Below are positions 34,965 through 47,889 of a stretch of DNA of 64,000 nt, piece by piece. Location: contig JTDE01000026.1 of NCBI GenBank assembly GCA_014338405.1, positions 149,359-213,358 of the forward strand. Direction: 5' to 3'. Origin of the DNA: Paragonimus skrjabini miyazakii (lineage: Eukaryota > Platyhelminthes > Trematoda > Plagiorchiida > Troglotrematidae). Position numbers and translations under genes: made by a program. Positions within the stretch are counted from its first letter, which is position 1, and each line of letters opens with the position of its first letter. The notes below the pieces were generated by a model, which made no database searches, was not told the DNA's origin, and saw nothing but the letters and a program-made list of their open reading frames with translations.

Positions 34965-37900
34965 ATGGGTGCAGAAAAACAGTATAGCACAGCTTATATG
35001 CAAATCTGAACTGACAGTATTTGTTTCTCGTTTCATATCAGGTGGTTATTTAGTTTTCTTGTTTGATGTCAGATTTGTGCTTTATGCATCGAATTTCCCA
35101 GGGAGGGTTTATCTTAATTCGCTTTTGAAAATGTATAGATATGTGCATAACTTTGATTGAAATAACGGACATTCTTTATGTTTCACACATAGAAAGTTTG
35201 GTAGTCTTTCAGTTGACACTAGTTTCGAGTTTCACATCAGTATCGCATATTGTTCCCATTAACGGGTTTCAACCTTTTGTCCATGTTTCTAAGAGACCAG
35301 CGCATCAGCAATTCCTCACGTAACACGACGGACTCATCATATATAAAGAGTCTGGCACACCGGTTTGTGAGTAATGTTCACGTTGTGTGATGGAGAGGGG
35401 GACATCGCAACAATGTTGTGAACTTCAGTAGTTTGCCCACAGGAATTCCTACCTGTCTTGCGGTGTAGTCCGTCGCACGTTATAATGACTGGGCATTAAA
35501 ATTTGTTCCCCCGATTGTGCCTAATAGGTTATCATCACGATCGCCTAATAGGAACGCTAGTAGCAGTACAACTCCAGGTTAAGCTAGAATGTGCGCTCCA
35601 GCTGATTTCTAACACGTGTGACTCAAAAAGGCTGATTGTAAGGCTTACCTGTTCACGTGCGAACGAAGTTTAGTTTATATTATCTGAATCTTCACACTGT
35701 TAATTGGTAATACATTTACCAACTTTTCAATCAACCTTTTGCAATGGTTATTTATAAATCATTCAGATTATTTATGGAAAGTGTAAGATGCCAAGACAAA
35801 TTTACTGCTGTTGTGATCACAAAAGTCTGTTGGCCTTCGAAATTGTTCGTTGAATGAAAAGCCGTACAGTCTGTACTAAAACATAGAACCACGAACGCGT
35901 ACACTGATTCGCATGGCTTAAGTGTATTCACATACACTGGACAGCAGTACATTGTCGTTTGCCCTGCTGGCACGTCCCCCACAGTGCGTACCCATTATTC
36001 CAATAGCTGATTCTGGTCCTTCCTCTTCCTGGCGTTGATATTCGCTCTTTAGTTCCTAAATGTTCGCACTATACCACTCACAAATGAAAATGCCTGTTTT
36101 ATAGTACAGCAGCGTATTCAAAATAAAACGAACTTGTTCAGTTTTTAAAATCACACTAATTTTACAGAGGTTAGTTAATAAATTCAACGTTGTGCACTAT
36201 GTCAGGCAATATTAAAAATCGTTTCTTGGACGTTTTGAACGTTTTACCACTGTGAAAGTATAATGTATTAATATGTATTTACGTACATAACGATTGCCAT
36301 CGATCTTTCGCATTTGATTTCAAAACAAAACAAATCTTGACACATTTATTTTTTGGCAGTTTCCAGCATACTTATAGATAGGTATAAAAGCATACTTTTC
36401 AAGTTTTCTTCTTTCATAACCTCACTAATTTGTTCAGTGAGAATACGAATACATTGCAAAAACTATGACTTACCAAAGTATTCCAAAATATTCGCTATTC
36501 GGTTGAAACTGTTACTTCGAAAATTTAGCCGGCAACTAATTCTGTATGAAACTTGAGAGGGCTAATCCTGTGAAAAGTATTTTAAAGATCGCGCCCAGAC
36601 TTTTTATCTGCTATGGAAATTTGCAAAGTCCACCAGACTGCTGGAAAAGATATTGGTATGCGTAAAATCTCAGGTCATGTTTGATGAACCTAGGGGGGTT
36701 ATCTATTGAACGGCTGCGAGTCCCCACCTTCTATCCGGCAGTCTGTCTCAACGTATACATATCTGTCCTTCTCTCTCTGTGTAGAGAATCGTGCGTCTGC
36801 ACGTTACACAATTGTTTTCGGCATGGTCAACTGAAGCAAACGGTAACTACCGGTTTAGCTATTAACGTGTGTACGCGTTCGTGTGGTCGTATGCGCTAAC
36901 ACACGTCTGTGTGCGCCCCACTACAGGTATGAGCGCGTGACCATGTGTGCAACAAGGAACAAATGACTCCTTTGCTGTTTTTTATCGATCCGTTAGGTTT
37001 TACCGCACTTCCAAATACCATTCAGAGGCTACCTATAGCATATTCTGGTTTAATCTAATTGGCTCCTTAAAACTAAGGAATGTATCGGGTGATTGATATC
37101 ATTCGATGGAGAACACGTGACATGAAGCGCTTGATGGGCACCCTGAAGATTTAAACATACTTCGAACTGGAACCCGCTCGTGACCCGTTGGGTCTTTTCC
37201 TTTCTAGTATCGTAAGAATAAAAATGACATCTTGGTTGCCTTTTACACGACCATGCCGGTGACAGAACTCTCACTGCCCAACCGTAGATTACCATATCCT
37301 GATCACTGATCCACTTAATCTACGCTAACTATGGCTGTCCCACCATATTTCATTCGGAAGTTTGATCTAGTGAGATGGACTGTTGTTTATGCTTTCTCAA
37401 CCGTACAGGTCTCGATAAGGTTAACTTTTTGGTCGGTTGCTAACAGCTGAAAATTCTGCCTTATACCGATCAATTTCGGATGTTACCGCAAGCAACTAAC
37501 ATGATCTGGTGGCCTGATTTGTTGAGAGTGCTGACACGGATGTTTATTTTAGGTCAGGTCCTAAAGAATTTAAACCAATCTGATTATCAAGATGTTTAGT
37601 TGTTATTTTCTAAAAGCAACGGCATTACCGATAGACCACAAAACCAGTAAGCTTTGAGGCTAAATAATGGTCCATACAAACAGAAAGTGACTCTAAGTAG
37701 TTCGTTTGGTAAATGCACCGTATAATGGATGGGCGTCAAACTGTAGTTGAAATGGTTTGTAAGTAATGGAGACAAGCAAATAGATCGTTGCACAGAAATA
37801 CAACGTTTTGACAAACTTTTTACACTGCAAACTGACACTACCGGAAGTGACCAGAACCTGGAGAAACTTACATTAGCCCAATATATTTGTTTACTTTGAA

Positions 37901-39090
37901 ATATTGATGGAAGTAAACCATCAGCGCTCTAACTGTTACTAGTATTATCTTGTATATAAAAGTTCTGAGAGAATTATCTAACTCAATTGTGACAATCGAA
38001 TTTATGATAGTGGGCTCAAAGTGCAAGTGTCACAATCTTGTGAACATATCCAATTGCTTTTGAGAGACCATGTGACAAGTTGCTTGACTATATTGGCCTC
38101 TGTCAATTGGGACAGAAAAAGTGATCAATATCACTCAAAGCTGGTCATCATAGTATAATATAGTAACGAGCGCTAGCGTAGGCTAAGTGGGGCCACTTTA
38201 GTTCAGATTATGAGAATCACACAATCTAAATTTCAAAGAATTGTCAACATTGGCTCTTCACAGGCTTCTTTAAAAGATTCTCACTCTGAGGAAGAAGCTT
38301 AGTTATTACACACTATACTGACAAAAAACAAGCTTTTTTGTTGACTGAATCCAAGAGAAATAATGGCAAATCATTCTCGAGGATTAATGCACAGATAAAC
38401 GATTACATCTGTGTGCCAAACATGAATGTAACCCTAGTTTAGTAAACTACATCGATTTAGACATCGGAAGTTTGCCAGAGTGAAACGTTCTTTCGGCCTT
38501 CTTTTAGAAGAGCATCTAATAGGCTTACGACTAAGCCTGTGTAGAAAATATAATCGATATCCTTTGAATCTTCTGTAGAACGCGCACACAAACAATCCAC
38601 ATAGTGAAGAGTTACCTGTCAAACAAGTTAAATTCACCAATAGTTTCTGATTCATTTTATCGTAAGAAATTTCTAGGTAACACCGAATCTGTTATGGTCC
38701 AACCTGTGTACTCGACTTCAAAATAGTGTAACATGGCTTGATTCTAAATCTCCACCGGTGATCGTTCCTGTCTGCATTGTGCCCAACAGCACAACTGTCC
38801 AACTTATGTCAAGACAAAGGAGAACAGCGTTGGGTTGAATTTCTTCAAAAAAATGTATGCAGACAAACGGTTGTTAGAATCAAGTCATTATTCAAGTGAA
38901 ACTTGTATTAAAGTATTGATTGGAAGAATGCTTACTAAACGGTTTTATAAGAATAGACAAACCTTGAATGCTGGAAGGATTGTAAAGACATTTGTTCGAA
39001 ACAGTGTTCCACAATTATTGGAGTGAACACCGTAAACGTGACGGCAAACTGACGTGCTGCCTAAAAACATGCTAACACCTGAGGTAGTAT
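34965..39090. other. Non-coding, nothing recognised
   Basis: Chance frames only. A strong lone donor (CAG then GTAAGC, minus, 35648-35643) has no open exon behind it. A GC-richer patch at 36690-36960 is rich in GTGTG/CGTG words and carries no clear gene. No mobile-element motif was seen. Confidence 0.45.
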
Positions 39091-40125
39091 TGTAACAAAA
39101 TTTTTATTGTTCAACATGCTCGTTACCATACCACATGCGCGCTCGCGTTTTTGAATCACAATCCCAGTCCACAACACCCCCTGGTTTCCGCCCAAACGTT
39201 GTATTCACTTCTGCCCGGTTTGTGTGTGACCGACGCCTTCTGTCGGGCGGTTCTCCGCCTACCATTTCTCGTCCGTTGATTCCATCTCACTGAGCGATGG
39301 CTCATCCAGTCGCTCGTGTTGTCCGCCATTTATCCACTGGTGGCCTTGACCGTATTCTGCGACCGTGTCGAGATGTTCCTCTGAGTGTTGGAATAATCGC
39401 GTCCCCGATCTGGTCGTCCATCCGATTTTGCCCGCCATTTCTCGCCCGCTGGTCCGATCTAGTTGAGCGATGACTAACCTGGTCACCCACGTTCACCCCG
39501 ATCCACTCGCTCTGGGCTTTTGACGTAATTCCCTCCCTCCAGCCGGCCTGATAATCCACCACACTCGCCCGTGCTTTAAGGAACTTGCCGCAATTATGCC
39601 AGGGTGCCAAGTGTGCACCATTGATCCATCGCCCACGAGGACCTTGGTTGATTTGGAAGCTCGTATTCTTGCGGTTCGTGATGGTAAATGGTCCATTCCA
39701 CCACCCTCTAAGTTTTCCTGTGCCGGGGCCGGATGTTTCTAGTCGGCTGTAATCTCTTAGTTTCACCTGGTCCCCAGTCCTGAACGTGCGCTATTTATGT
39801 GTTGTATCTCACGTCATATCTTTGCTTATTTCGTCGTTGTCTTTCTGTTGTCCGTTCAAGCACACGGTGTTCCAGGTGTTGTCGTTCTTGCGGCAATAAT
39901 TGCCCCTCCCTGCCTCTGGACACGCAGACATCCAAATGAATCCTTGGCTCCCTCCTGAAAGTCAGCTCAAATGGCGGACTCTCTGTCATTGTATGCTTCG
40001 TCTTGCGATATCCAAACAAAACATCCGGTAGTCCCATGCTGTTCCTGATCCACTCGCTGCGAGCTTTTGGACGTAGCTCCTACGCGTTGAGGTATTCTAT
40101 CAGCCTGGTGATCCACCACAGTATA
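39091..40125 (-). mobile_element. 3' end of a Ty3/gypsy LTR retrotransposon
   Basis: This block is noticeably more GC-rich than its surroundings. On the minus strand it encodes the last part of a gypsy integrase and a GC-rich tail, and it ends near a TGTAACA (plus-strand reading) that could be an LTR edge (39095-39101). Two pairs of internal direct repeats are visible: 39499-39567 with 40048-40125, and 39253-39313 with 39429-39489. No RT, RNase H, gag, primer-binding site or second LTR was found, so this is a strongly truncated copy. The LTR border is a guess. Confidence 0.7.
39302..40060 (-). pseudogene. Gypsy integrase C-terminal fragment
   Basis: Reading on the minus strand from 40060, the first frame has NSMGLPDVLFGYRKTKHTMT then ESPPFELTFRREPRIHLDV. 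This matches the end of the integrase core (usual form YN...H..TG.SPFEL.FGREPRLPLD). After a small gap or frameshift near 39780 a second frame gives GDQVKLRDYSRLE, then WWNGPFTITNR and WINGAHLAPWH. These are the GPY/F module and the following His-Leu-Pro segment typical of gypsy integrases. The catalytic DDE residues lie upstream and are absent. The frame then runs into a repeat-rich Arg/Gly tail and stops at 39302. It is non-functional. Confidence 0.75.
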
Positions 40126-43100
40126 TTCCAGAATAAAGCCATTTTACAGTAGAAAATTCAAAAAACAATTTAGCGTCCATTCTTAATCTTTATTTGCCTA
40201 AATATATACTTGAGTATAGTGTAGTTCAGTTGAACCGACCTTACTCAATTTGAATGTGACATTTGGTTCAATCAACGCACAATTAAACAGTGATCCAATG
40301 ATAAGCAAGTCAACCAAATCAGTTGAAAGACACATTACCAGGTAATGCGGTATATAATTTACGATACAAGCCTGTACCCGAAATTACTTATGGCTTAAGC
40401 GATATGCAGTCCGAGCGGTTGAGAACATCAAAATCTTGATAACCACAAAACTTTTTCTTAGAGTATCAGTAAGTGATGTAGTTCTGTTTTTCCTACTTCA
40501 CACAAATGTGTATCTGGTGTGTTATGTTAGATACCAATCCCAAATCATTAAGTGCTGGCCTTTCTACGACGATTGATGAGTGTTCAAGCGCATAATTTCT
40601 TTTTATAGTAGCGGTGTCATTGTGTTCTCCTCTGGTGCTGCAGAACAAAGTGAACTGAACATGCTTTTACATCTTTAAGTAAACTATTATTGGATGAAAT
40701 CCAACTTTAGAGATAAATTAAGAAATGTTGACAGACAAATGACCAATTCGAAAATGTAATTCAAGTTTCAGATAAAGTAAAATAGCTTTTTGATGAGAGG
40801 GAAACAAATGGTTGTTTTTTTGCACATTCCCAACGGTTATTCGAATATTCGGGAATTTTCAAGCATTCATAGTGGTATAGCAGCACACGCCGTTTTGATG
40901 ATTGTATGATCTGGTGGTACAAACTGACCTCATGAGGTATGCATTCAGAATATAATTTCAATGCACAGAGTGATTATGATAGGATGCGAAAACCACGCTG
41001 ATTTGTCCATTTATGTTGCTGATTTGAAAGTAATCCGAAGCGCGCCGATATGTTACAGCTAACTGACAGGTGTCGGAATATTTTCAAAGTTGACACATAT
41101 GACTTTTGAACACCATGAAACAACTCCGTGTTCACCACAGCTTTTTGTACATTTGCTGCACCATAACGAAAAGATACATTACAAGTATGTGACTTACACA
41201 TGCCATGCTTATTCAATAAAGCATATCCTAAGATAGACGGAAACAAAACCCCATTTGTGAATCCAATATATGCGAACAGTTGCTCTTGTAACAATCTCAC
41301 CTGTGACACAGTTGAGTCATAACAATGGAACGTTTGTTGAGGTCGGCTTTTAGATGCTTGCTGTAACTGATTTCTGCTATTTCGCTAGTTGTATTCAAAA
41401 TTTGTCACTGGACTTAGCTGTTTGGTTTGTAAGCGCAACTTCTTCAGTCAGGTACTTAGCTTCAGCTGCATTTGCTCAAAGCAAGTACAATAAGTTAACG
41501 TGTTCGACGCAGTAGTTACCTCCACAATACCAGCGATCATTCTTCGTTGAAAAAAGAGTATCTCGAGGGGCAACAAAAAAGTGTAATGCCTTTACCACAT
41601 TCTTAAGAACTTAGGACAACAGTACAATCGAATCAGCCAGAGGTGACAAGCTAAATGCCCGGAAACAGATGATCTCTTGTACGATAGTTGTGGCGTGGAG
41701 CAGTGGTTATTTTTGACGATTACCCATAGAAGGAATCACGTCACCGCAGGAGGACGTTGAGCATAAGGTACGATGTCGGATTTACTTGGTCTCGCTGGCG
41801 AATTCTGAAACCAAAGCGATCCGATTAGAAAACCTAAAGTTTGAGGTAGTAGAGACGATCGTTTACGTCTAGAATTCACATTCAACCATTGTTGGCTGAG
41901 CTATAAAATAAAAAATAATTGGCTCAGCTACAGAAATATTCTCAACCGATGGTACTACCATATTGCCCTATCAAAGAATTGTACAAGAACGTTTCAAGTA
42001 CTGTAACTGATAAATGACACAAGTTTACATTACATGCGCTGGATTTGTATTTTGAACTTTCAACACATCATGACAATATCCATTATAATTTTTTCCTCCT
42101 GGAGTTTTTTTGCCACGCAGATATTACCGGTGTTATACGGACTAGTGTGGAGGAATGTCTGTAAATCAAAGGACTTTGAGTATCACATTCATCTAAGAAA
42201 GACTGTGAACTTCGATGCGATGGTCCGATTGTTTATAACCTAATCCCGCTGTACGGAACGTCTTCTCATTTAAAAGATGTTTTCGGCCTTGTAATATGTA
42301 CGCCACAGGTGTTTGTTACATAGTCAGATATTTAAATCTGGGATTCTCAAGAACAGATGGAATTAAACGTTTGACCATTTACGTGGGTATTGTCCAACTT
42401 CGTTGCAAAGTCTCACGAATCGTCCAAATAGCGACTCATCTCAGAAGTAAGAAACCAATAGTACTCAAAGCATTTTTAACGTACTTGTATCCAACTTGCA
42501 ACAGCTGTGTCGTACAATTTGGCGAACAGTTCTGAGTGGCACAATCACACGAAGACTGTATTCTATATTTATTTTGGTGCAACCGTAGTTTTTTGGGCAT
42601 TACATACCAGTCAGGCATTAAGCTATTTAACTATGAGATAAGTTGAGGTAACTGGTATCAATATAGATTATCAGACGTGAGGTGCTCAAGTGATATTCAA
42701 TCAATAGCAGTTATTTGATCCAACTTGTCTACTGTCTTCCTAACAGGCCTGAATGGAACATACATACTCATCAGTTTACAGTATCTACTTCCGGGATTCT
42801 CTACGTTAAATATAACAGAATCCAAGTTTTATCTTCAACTAATTTCCATTTCAAAGTTTGCAACTGGAAACCTGTGGAATTACCAAACGACTTAACACAG
42901 AACTGCTGGTCTAGTGGTTTTGTGAAACAGCAGTGACAAACTCTTCTCTAATTCGACTGTTAATTTGGCCTTCCTACAGTACACGCTCACTGTAAGCTTT
43001 GCCATACAGTATCGTCGTACGCTTCTTGTTTCGCTGAATGAACGCTCTCTGAAACGTAAGAGGTTAATGTTAACACCAAAAAATGTTTCCCCTTATACAG

Positions 43101-43290
43101 AACAGTTGCGTCACCTACTTATCAAGGTCCAGTTATCGTTCTACCAGTCTCCATTTGTGTCATGCAGATTTGAACCTGTAAAATACATTAAACCTGCTTT
43201 GACTATTGTCAAAATTTGAATGTGGCATTAGACGCACCAAAGTATAGAACTACAATGGTTTTTTGAGTTAAATTCCTAGATGATGCTAAA
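40126..43290. other. Non-coding, nothing firm
   Basis: Two adjacent minus-strand frames at 40761-41309 were considered. A sub-segment at 41198-41300 has AG and GTAAGT borders and a hydrophobic peptide (FAYIGFTNGVLFPSILGYAL), but the acceptor lacks a pyrimidine tract and the reading frame cannot be linked to a neighbour. Nothing else was recognised. Confidence 0.4.
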
Positions 43291-43296
43291 AAATAC

Positions 43297-43588
43297 CTTC
43301 AGTTATGAATACTGAAGACGGAGATGGACCTGGCAGTTCGGATTGAGGGGTTCGGGGTTCGTTTTTACGCCAAACTTTATATTCGCTCTGCAAATACTGC
43401 ATCCGCAAGCGAACCGATATCATCAATGCGTTAGAGGTTGAACGCATAAGATCAGGCTTCGCAGTTGTTAAACGTCGATAGACATAGAAAATGGTTGCTT
43501 CACTTAAAACTGAATTGGATAATCTTGTTGCGTTTGATAAAGTTACTTCGTGTCTTTGACCGTTTAATTCTATCAAACAGTGTCGCAT
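43297..43588 (-). CDS. Possible first coding exon, unidentified
   Basis: On the minus strand an ATG in an ACCAATGCG context, with an in-frame TAA two codons upstream, opens 97 codons and one extra base that end at GAAG followed by GTATTT (phase 1). The peptide starts MRHCLIELNGQRHEV, contains LSEATIFYVYRR and a basic helix-like region LRMQYLQSEYKVWRKNEP, and ends in a Pro/Ser-rich stretch. LSEATIFYV recalls a segment of OPA3-like mitochondrial proteins, but the rest does not align by eye and I do not assign it. Phase 1 does not fit directly to the phase-0 exon at 34961, so either an exon is missing between them or this is another gene. Confidence 0.4.
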
Positions 43589-43599
43589 TGGTTACATTT

Positions 43600-44795
43600 T
43601 ATTTTCTGTGAACTGTGGCCCTTGTCAATCACAACTTTCGATCTTCTACATGAATGATTGCCAATTAGTGATCTTCGACCATACTGTTAATATATGTTCA
43701 TGTTTACACTTTCAGTTACACGACTGAATTTAGTTATAGTCGTGTTTGAGTCCGTTCATGTTCTTTCCTACACTGCTTCATAGATATTGCCTAGTACTGT
43801 ATGTTTATTCATCAAACCAGTAAACAAATACTGGGCTTCCAGAAATTCTATCGCGTATTTCGTGTTTGTTTAAAGAACGATGTCTAAGGCAGCACTGTTG
43901 AACATGTGCCCAGTATGACCCTTTTGACCAGAGCTCAACAAAAATTAGTAATGTTTCTTGGTGTTTAATTCATATCCATATACTCTTGTAAGAAAAATTT
44001 GGCCGGTTTTGTCGTCGTCATTTTTTGCATTTGCATATTACGATTATTTTATTGACTGTTGTCTTCCATCCCCATGGTACATTTAAAGCTGCTGAAAGTG
44101 TTGGGAAACATGTAGATGTCAACCGATTCGGAGAACTAACATTGAATTAGGCAAAATCTGTGAACCAATGAGAGACCAGGATTTGAGAAGACATAAAGTC
44201 GGTCACAACTAAATGGCTGCACACAAATGAACACGCACTTAGAAATATATAACCACAACGGTCAATAATCAACAATAAGCAGTCATTGTTGTATATCTTC
44301 AAAAGAGGATGTGACTAACCTGGATGATTTACAAAGTTAACAGTAAGCAACTATTCAGATTTGGGGTCTAACGGTCAAAGACAAGATGTAAGCAATCCGA
44401 ATTCAAATCGAAGGGTCGACGGCATCAAGAGATAGCAAATGTGGCTTCAGGTCAAAAGTTCAATCTACCATTTCTATAAAGACAGACATCCGTCGAACCT
44501 TGCTAATCGCCAAGCTGAATCCTATACGCCCAAGCTCTTACGCACTAATAATGTCACCTCTTTCAGAGGCAATGAGTTTTCAATTTGGTTATCATGCCTG
44601 ACCAACAGCCGAACACTGACAGCTAGTTTGTTTATCGGTCACGCGTAAACTTATGCAGGATTATATCCGACAGAAAGGAAAAGATAATCGAAAATGGATT
44701 TGACCAGTTTCATGCGACCGAAGTCATGCATTTTCGCCATCACTGAATACTATTTTGGCAACACAAAGCTGCTCGTGTCAGCATGTGAATGAGAC
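43600..44795. other. Non-coding, perhaps eroded LINE sequence
   Basis: No gene is supported. A plus-strand frame of 69 codons at 44439-44648 sits just upstream of the CR1-like fragment and may be its eroded 5' continuation, but no domain is visible in it. Confidence 0.35.
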
Positions 44796-44799
44796 CTAT

Positions 44800-45400
44800 G
44801 GACCACAGGGGCAGACAGTTTAAGGGTGCCTACAGATAGGTTTTTTATGGCTAAAAATGGACAAGTAGTCCTGAACCTTCTGGAAGGAATTTGTGGAAAT
44901 TTCCACCCTGAAGTGTTCCCAACTACGTTAGCTTCTATAATCCACTCAAACCTAGAAACGAACATACACGTCTGTCGTGCTTGTCTTAATAAAGAATCGG
45001 CACTTATTGAAAATGTTCAGGGATGGGCCAGTAGAAGAATTATGGGGATCAGAAAAATCCCTTAACCGGAAAGACTGACAGAATCTGGTCAATCATTAAT
45101 GAACTACGAACATCTCAGGGGAGACCTAATTCCTACTTACAAAATTCTTTGCACTCCGGGTCCTCCATTGGCACACATTCCACTAAATGAAGAATGTTTA
45201 AAAGGTCACTCGCTGAAACTTAGTAGTAGAACAAGCAGGTTACTTTGTAGACTGAACTAATTCACAATTAGAGTCTGTTCATATTGAAATACGTTGTCTG
45301 ACGCTGTGGTCACGGTTGAATCGACTGAGAGTTTCAACATATTACACGACTGGCACACGTGAAAGACAATCGATAATACAAGTCTCCTAACCGTTATTCT
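44800..45400 (+). pseudogene. CR1-like LINE, C-terminal end of reverse transcriptase ORF
   Basis: One plus-strand frame shows the typical tail of CR1/jockey-group LINE polyproteins beyond the RT palm. LASIIHSNLETNIHVCRACL is followed by SALIENVQGWASRRIMGIR (usual form LE.VQRRAT), then PERLTESGQS, YEHLRGDLIPTYKIL (usual LEYRRLRGDLI..YKIL), KGHSLKLSSRTSRLL and FTIRVCSY.NTLSDAVV (usual FF..RV...WN.LP..VV). In-frame stops at 45063-45065 and at two later sites, including the expected Trp of the WN motif, show decay. The RT catalytic core and the endonuclease are missing, as expected for a 5'-truncated LINE. Confidence 0.75.
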
Positions 45401-45838
45401 AACCCAATTTTACAAGCTGTTGACTGCGCATATCTGGCGAAATGTTGTATCAGTGTGTTTCAGTGTACACTGTTGAAGTAATTGCAGCAGGCAGCTTTAT
45501 TGAATCCAACATTTATTTATTTCCATTCATTTTTTCTTTATACCTATAAGCCATCCAATAATTTCTCATCGACTAACACAGGGACTGGAACGCACAAACA
45601 AAGGTTTTTCTATCTCCTGTTACAACCTGTAAACCTAAGAAATTACGGACAAATACTCACATTATATACCAATTCTTTTTATTGCTCTTTATTTTGATAT
45701 CGTTTATTCCGGTCCATGAGCTGAGCAGGTATCACCATGGGTTCTTGTGTTACAAGATTAATGTAGCAGTATTTGTTCAATGATATTGTGAATCTTAACG
45801 CCTGCTGACAACGTTTCTTGCCCTCTGAGTGAACAGAT
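45401..45838. other. Non-coding, nothing recognised
   Basis: This is the stretch after the LINE tail. A short AT-rich part at 45480-45700 is open on plus without motifs. Nothing is supported. Confidence 0.45.
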
Positions 45839-46067
45839 GGCTACAGTAGATAGTGTCGTTTACACGACTATTCCACGTTCAGACTCTTATGCACTGGTAA
45901 CCAAAACTGATGATACAAAATACAAGTGTTGCTTATTTCAAGTTACACAAAGCCCAAATCTCACGTCACCAAAGGATACAATTAGTTGTATTCCCACCTT
46001 AGACCAGTGCCCCGTGGTGATAAATTGCATAGCTATTCCAATGGGTCCACAAAAGCGTGGGATATGA
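45839..46067 (+). other. Candidate exon after a good acceptor
   Basis: TTTCTTGCCCTCTGAGTGAACAG directly precedes an ATG-led frame of 75 codons (reading ATVDSVVYTTIPRSDSYALV, then KYKCCLFQVTQSPN). The peptide looks protein-like and could be a beta-strand-rich segment, but no clear donor ends it: the nearest, CCCGTG followed by GTGATA, is weak. No other exon on the same strand was found nearby. It may be a real internal or terminal exon or chance. Confidence 0.25.
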
Positions 46068-46069
46068 CT

Positions 46070-47720
46070 ATCAAGTTTGGGCCCAATAGACTAAATTCGG
46101 CCGTCAGAGCAAACACTTGGTTAGAAACAGTACCATGATTGCCATTGTGGCAAAATACCAGAGAATTATACTTAGACTAGTACCTAAGCCGTGGTAAATT
46201 GTGGTTGCTTGTACGTTTTGGTTGTGCTTGATTGTCAAATGTATGGTTGTCCCCAGTAACGATCAACACATTTTCAAACATCGGCGCATAGGACTAACAA
46301 ATTTCATGGTAGACATTTGTCTTCAGAACTTTGTGCTCAAGAAGCAACAGTGACTGACAACGACCCCTCGTTGACTTCAAGATGAGCTGGAAAAATGTTT
46401 GTCGATTTTGGCGTTTATCACACGTGTGTAAGTTAATACTAACACCAGCCTACCACTTATTTGAAAATAATTGTAAACCTATGCAAAGAAGCTGTCCATA
46501 AGTTGTTGAGAAATAGAAGCAGTAATCCACTTTGGCTATTCCATACTAATAAGTACCAGGGCAAGTAGCTTTTGAAAGCTGATTTTGTTCCATTTGCTGT
46601 AATACGACCGATGTGCAATCCACAATAGTGAAGCAAATTTATAGGGCTCTAGTTCTGGCGTGACGGCGTGACTCACTAAAATTTTCTAACTGGAGTCTCA
46701 CATTGTCTGTCTGACATACAAGAGGTGTCTCACGATCACGAAGTATTGACAGTCACGAAGGTAAAACAAGCTGTTAGATTTGATCCTAAAACTATCGTTT
46801 CAGTCGCTTAGAGCCTCACGGTGTTCAGATTGTCAGAAGAGTTTAATAATCAGCTGCTAATTAGCGTGTTGTTTACGTTCTCTGCATATGCAGTAAATTG
46901 ATGTACACACACAAGGAAAACCCTGCAGGCCAAATCATGGGTGCAGTTCAATTAGTCCATTAAATACATCGCTTAACGAACGTTTCACAACCTCTGAATA
47001 CTGGATAATGATAAAAAATGTGAGTTATGGTCAAGTGCTTAACCGATTCATTTCCAAGTCGCTGCAAGCCTGTGCTAGCTTATGTTGAGGTCATGATGTC
47101 ATTACACGTCGGCGAATTTGTTTGTGTTTGGCAAACTAGAGTTGTGCACCAAAGGCACACATATGCACAACAGCTAAAAGCAAAAACAAAGGGATATGAC
47201 TTATGTTCATTGGACTCATTTTTGTTTCGGACATTTAGTCAGGGAATTCCCAGAAGTCGCAAAAGCGAACGGATTACTGGGGAGATTTTTAGGTGCAGTG
47301 TGAGGTTCTTTGAGCAAACCAAGAACTGGTTAACTGTCGCTGAGTGCAATGAATTACAAAATTGTCTATGATTGATCGTGCGTCAATACGTAAAGATGAG
47401 CACAAAAACCAGGAATGCGGCCGAAAGTCGAGCATCTTGAGTGAAGAATTAATTGACGAATTACTGGAGAGGTTCATGAAAGATCCATCCCTAACTTCAC
47501 ATATTCTCTGAGTACGCGTGATAACTTGCTTTGAAAACGCTTCATTGCTCATTATTTTAGGAGGATACCTCAATTTTTGACTGATAACTGTGAAAAAATA
47601 CAGCATATAGCTTTCGACATAGTACCGTAGCGAGCAAGAAAATAAGAGGTCTTGTTTTCAAACTCATGAAGCGCCGCGAGAAACAACGCGCAATTTGCTG
47701 ACTTGATAAAGTGGATTTTA
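46070..47720. other. Non-coding, nothing recognised
   Basis: Chance frames on both strands only. A plus-strand frame of 114 codons at 47027-47371 overlaps a minus-strand frame of 105 codons at its end; neither has splice or domain support. Confidence 0.4.
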
Positions 47721-47726
47721 ACTTAC

Positions 47727-47883
47727 CCCGCACACGCACCAAGGAGCGTACGTTAAAAGGCGTGAAACCGTCATGAACCGTCGCGGACTCATTCTGTATT
47801 TGCCCTGTGCCACGACGAAAGACTGGATGATACACCACGCCCGTAAAAAAGAGCCATACAGCGTGGAACGTTGCACCCAGTGT
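47727..47883 (-). other. GC-richer exon-like segment open in several frames
   Basis: On the minus strand a CATCAG acceptor and a GGG followed by GTAAGT donor enclose 157 nt. Two minus frames and one plus frame are all open through it and the composition is GC-richer than its flanks, so the coding frame cannot be chosen. It may be a true exon or a fragment of a dispersed element. No domain recognised. Confidence 0.25.
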
Positions 47884-47889
47884 CTGATG

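Noticed and set aside
37050..37295. GC-richer minus-strand frame with faint tRNA-like words
   Set aside because: No A-box/B-box pair at proper spacing and no acceptor stem; the frame has no domain.
41198..41300. Hydrophobic minus-strand exon
   Set aside because: The acceptor lacks a pyrimidine tract, the CAG|GTGAG could equally be a donor, and no compatible neighbouring exon was found.
43297..43588. OPA3-like gene assignment
   Set aside because: Only a nine-residue stretch resembles OPA3 and the surrounding order does not fit; left unnamed.
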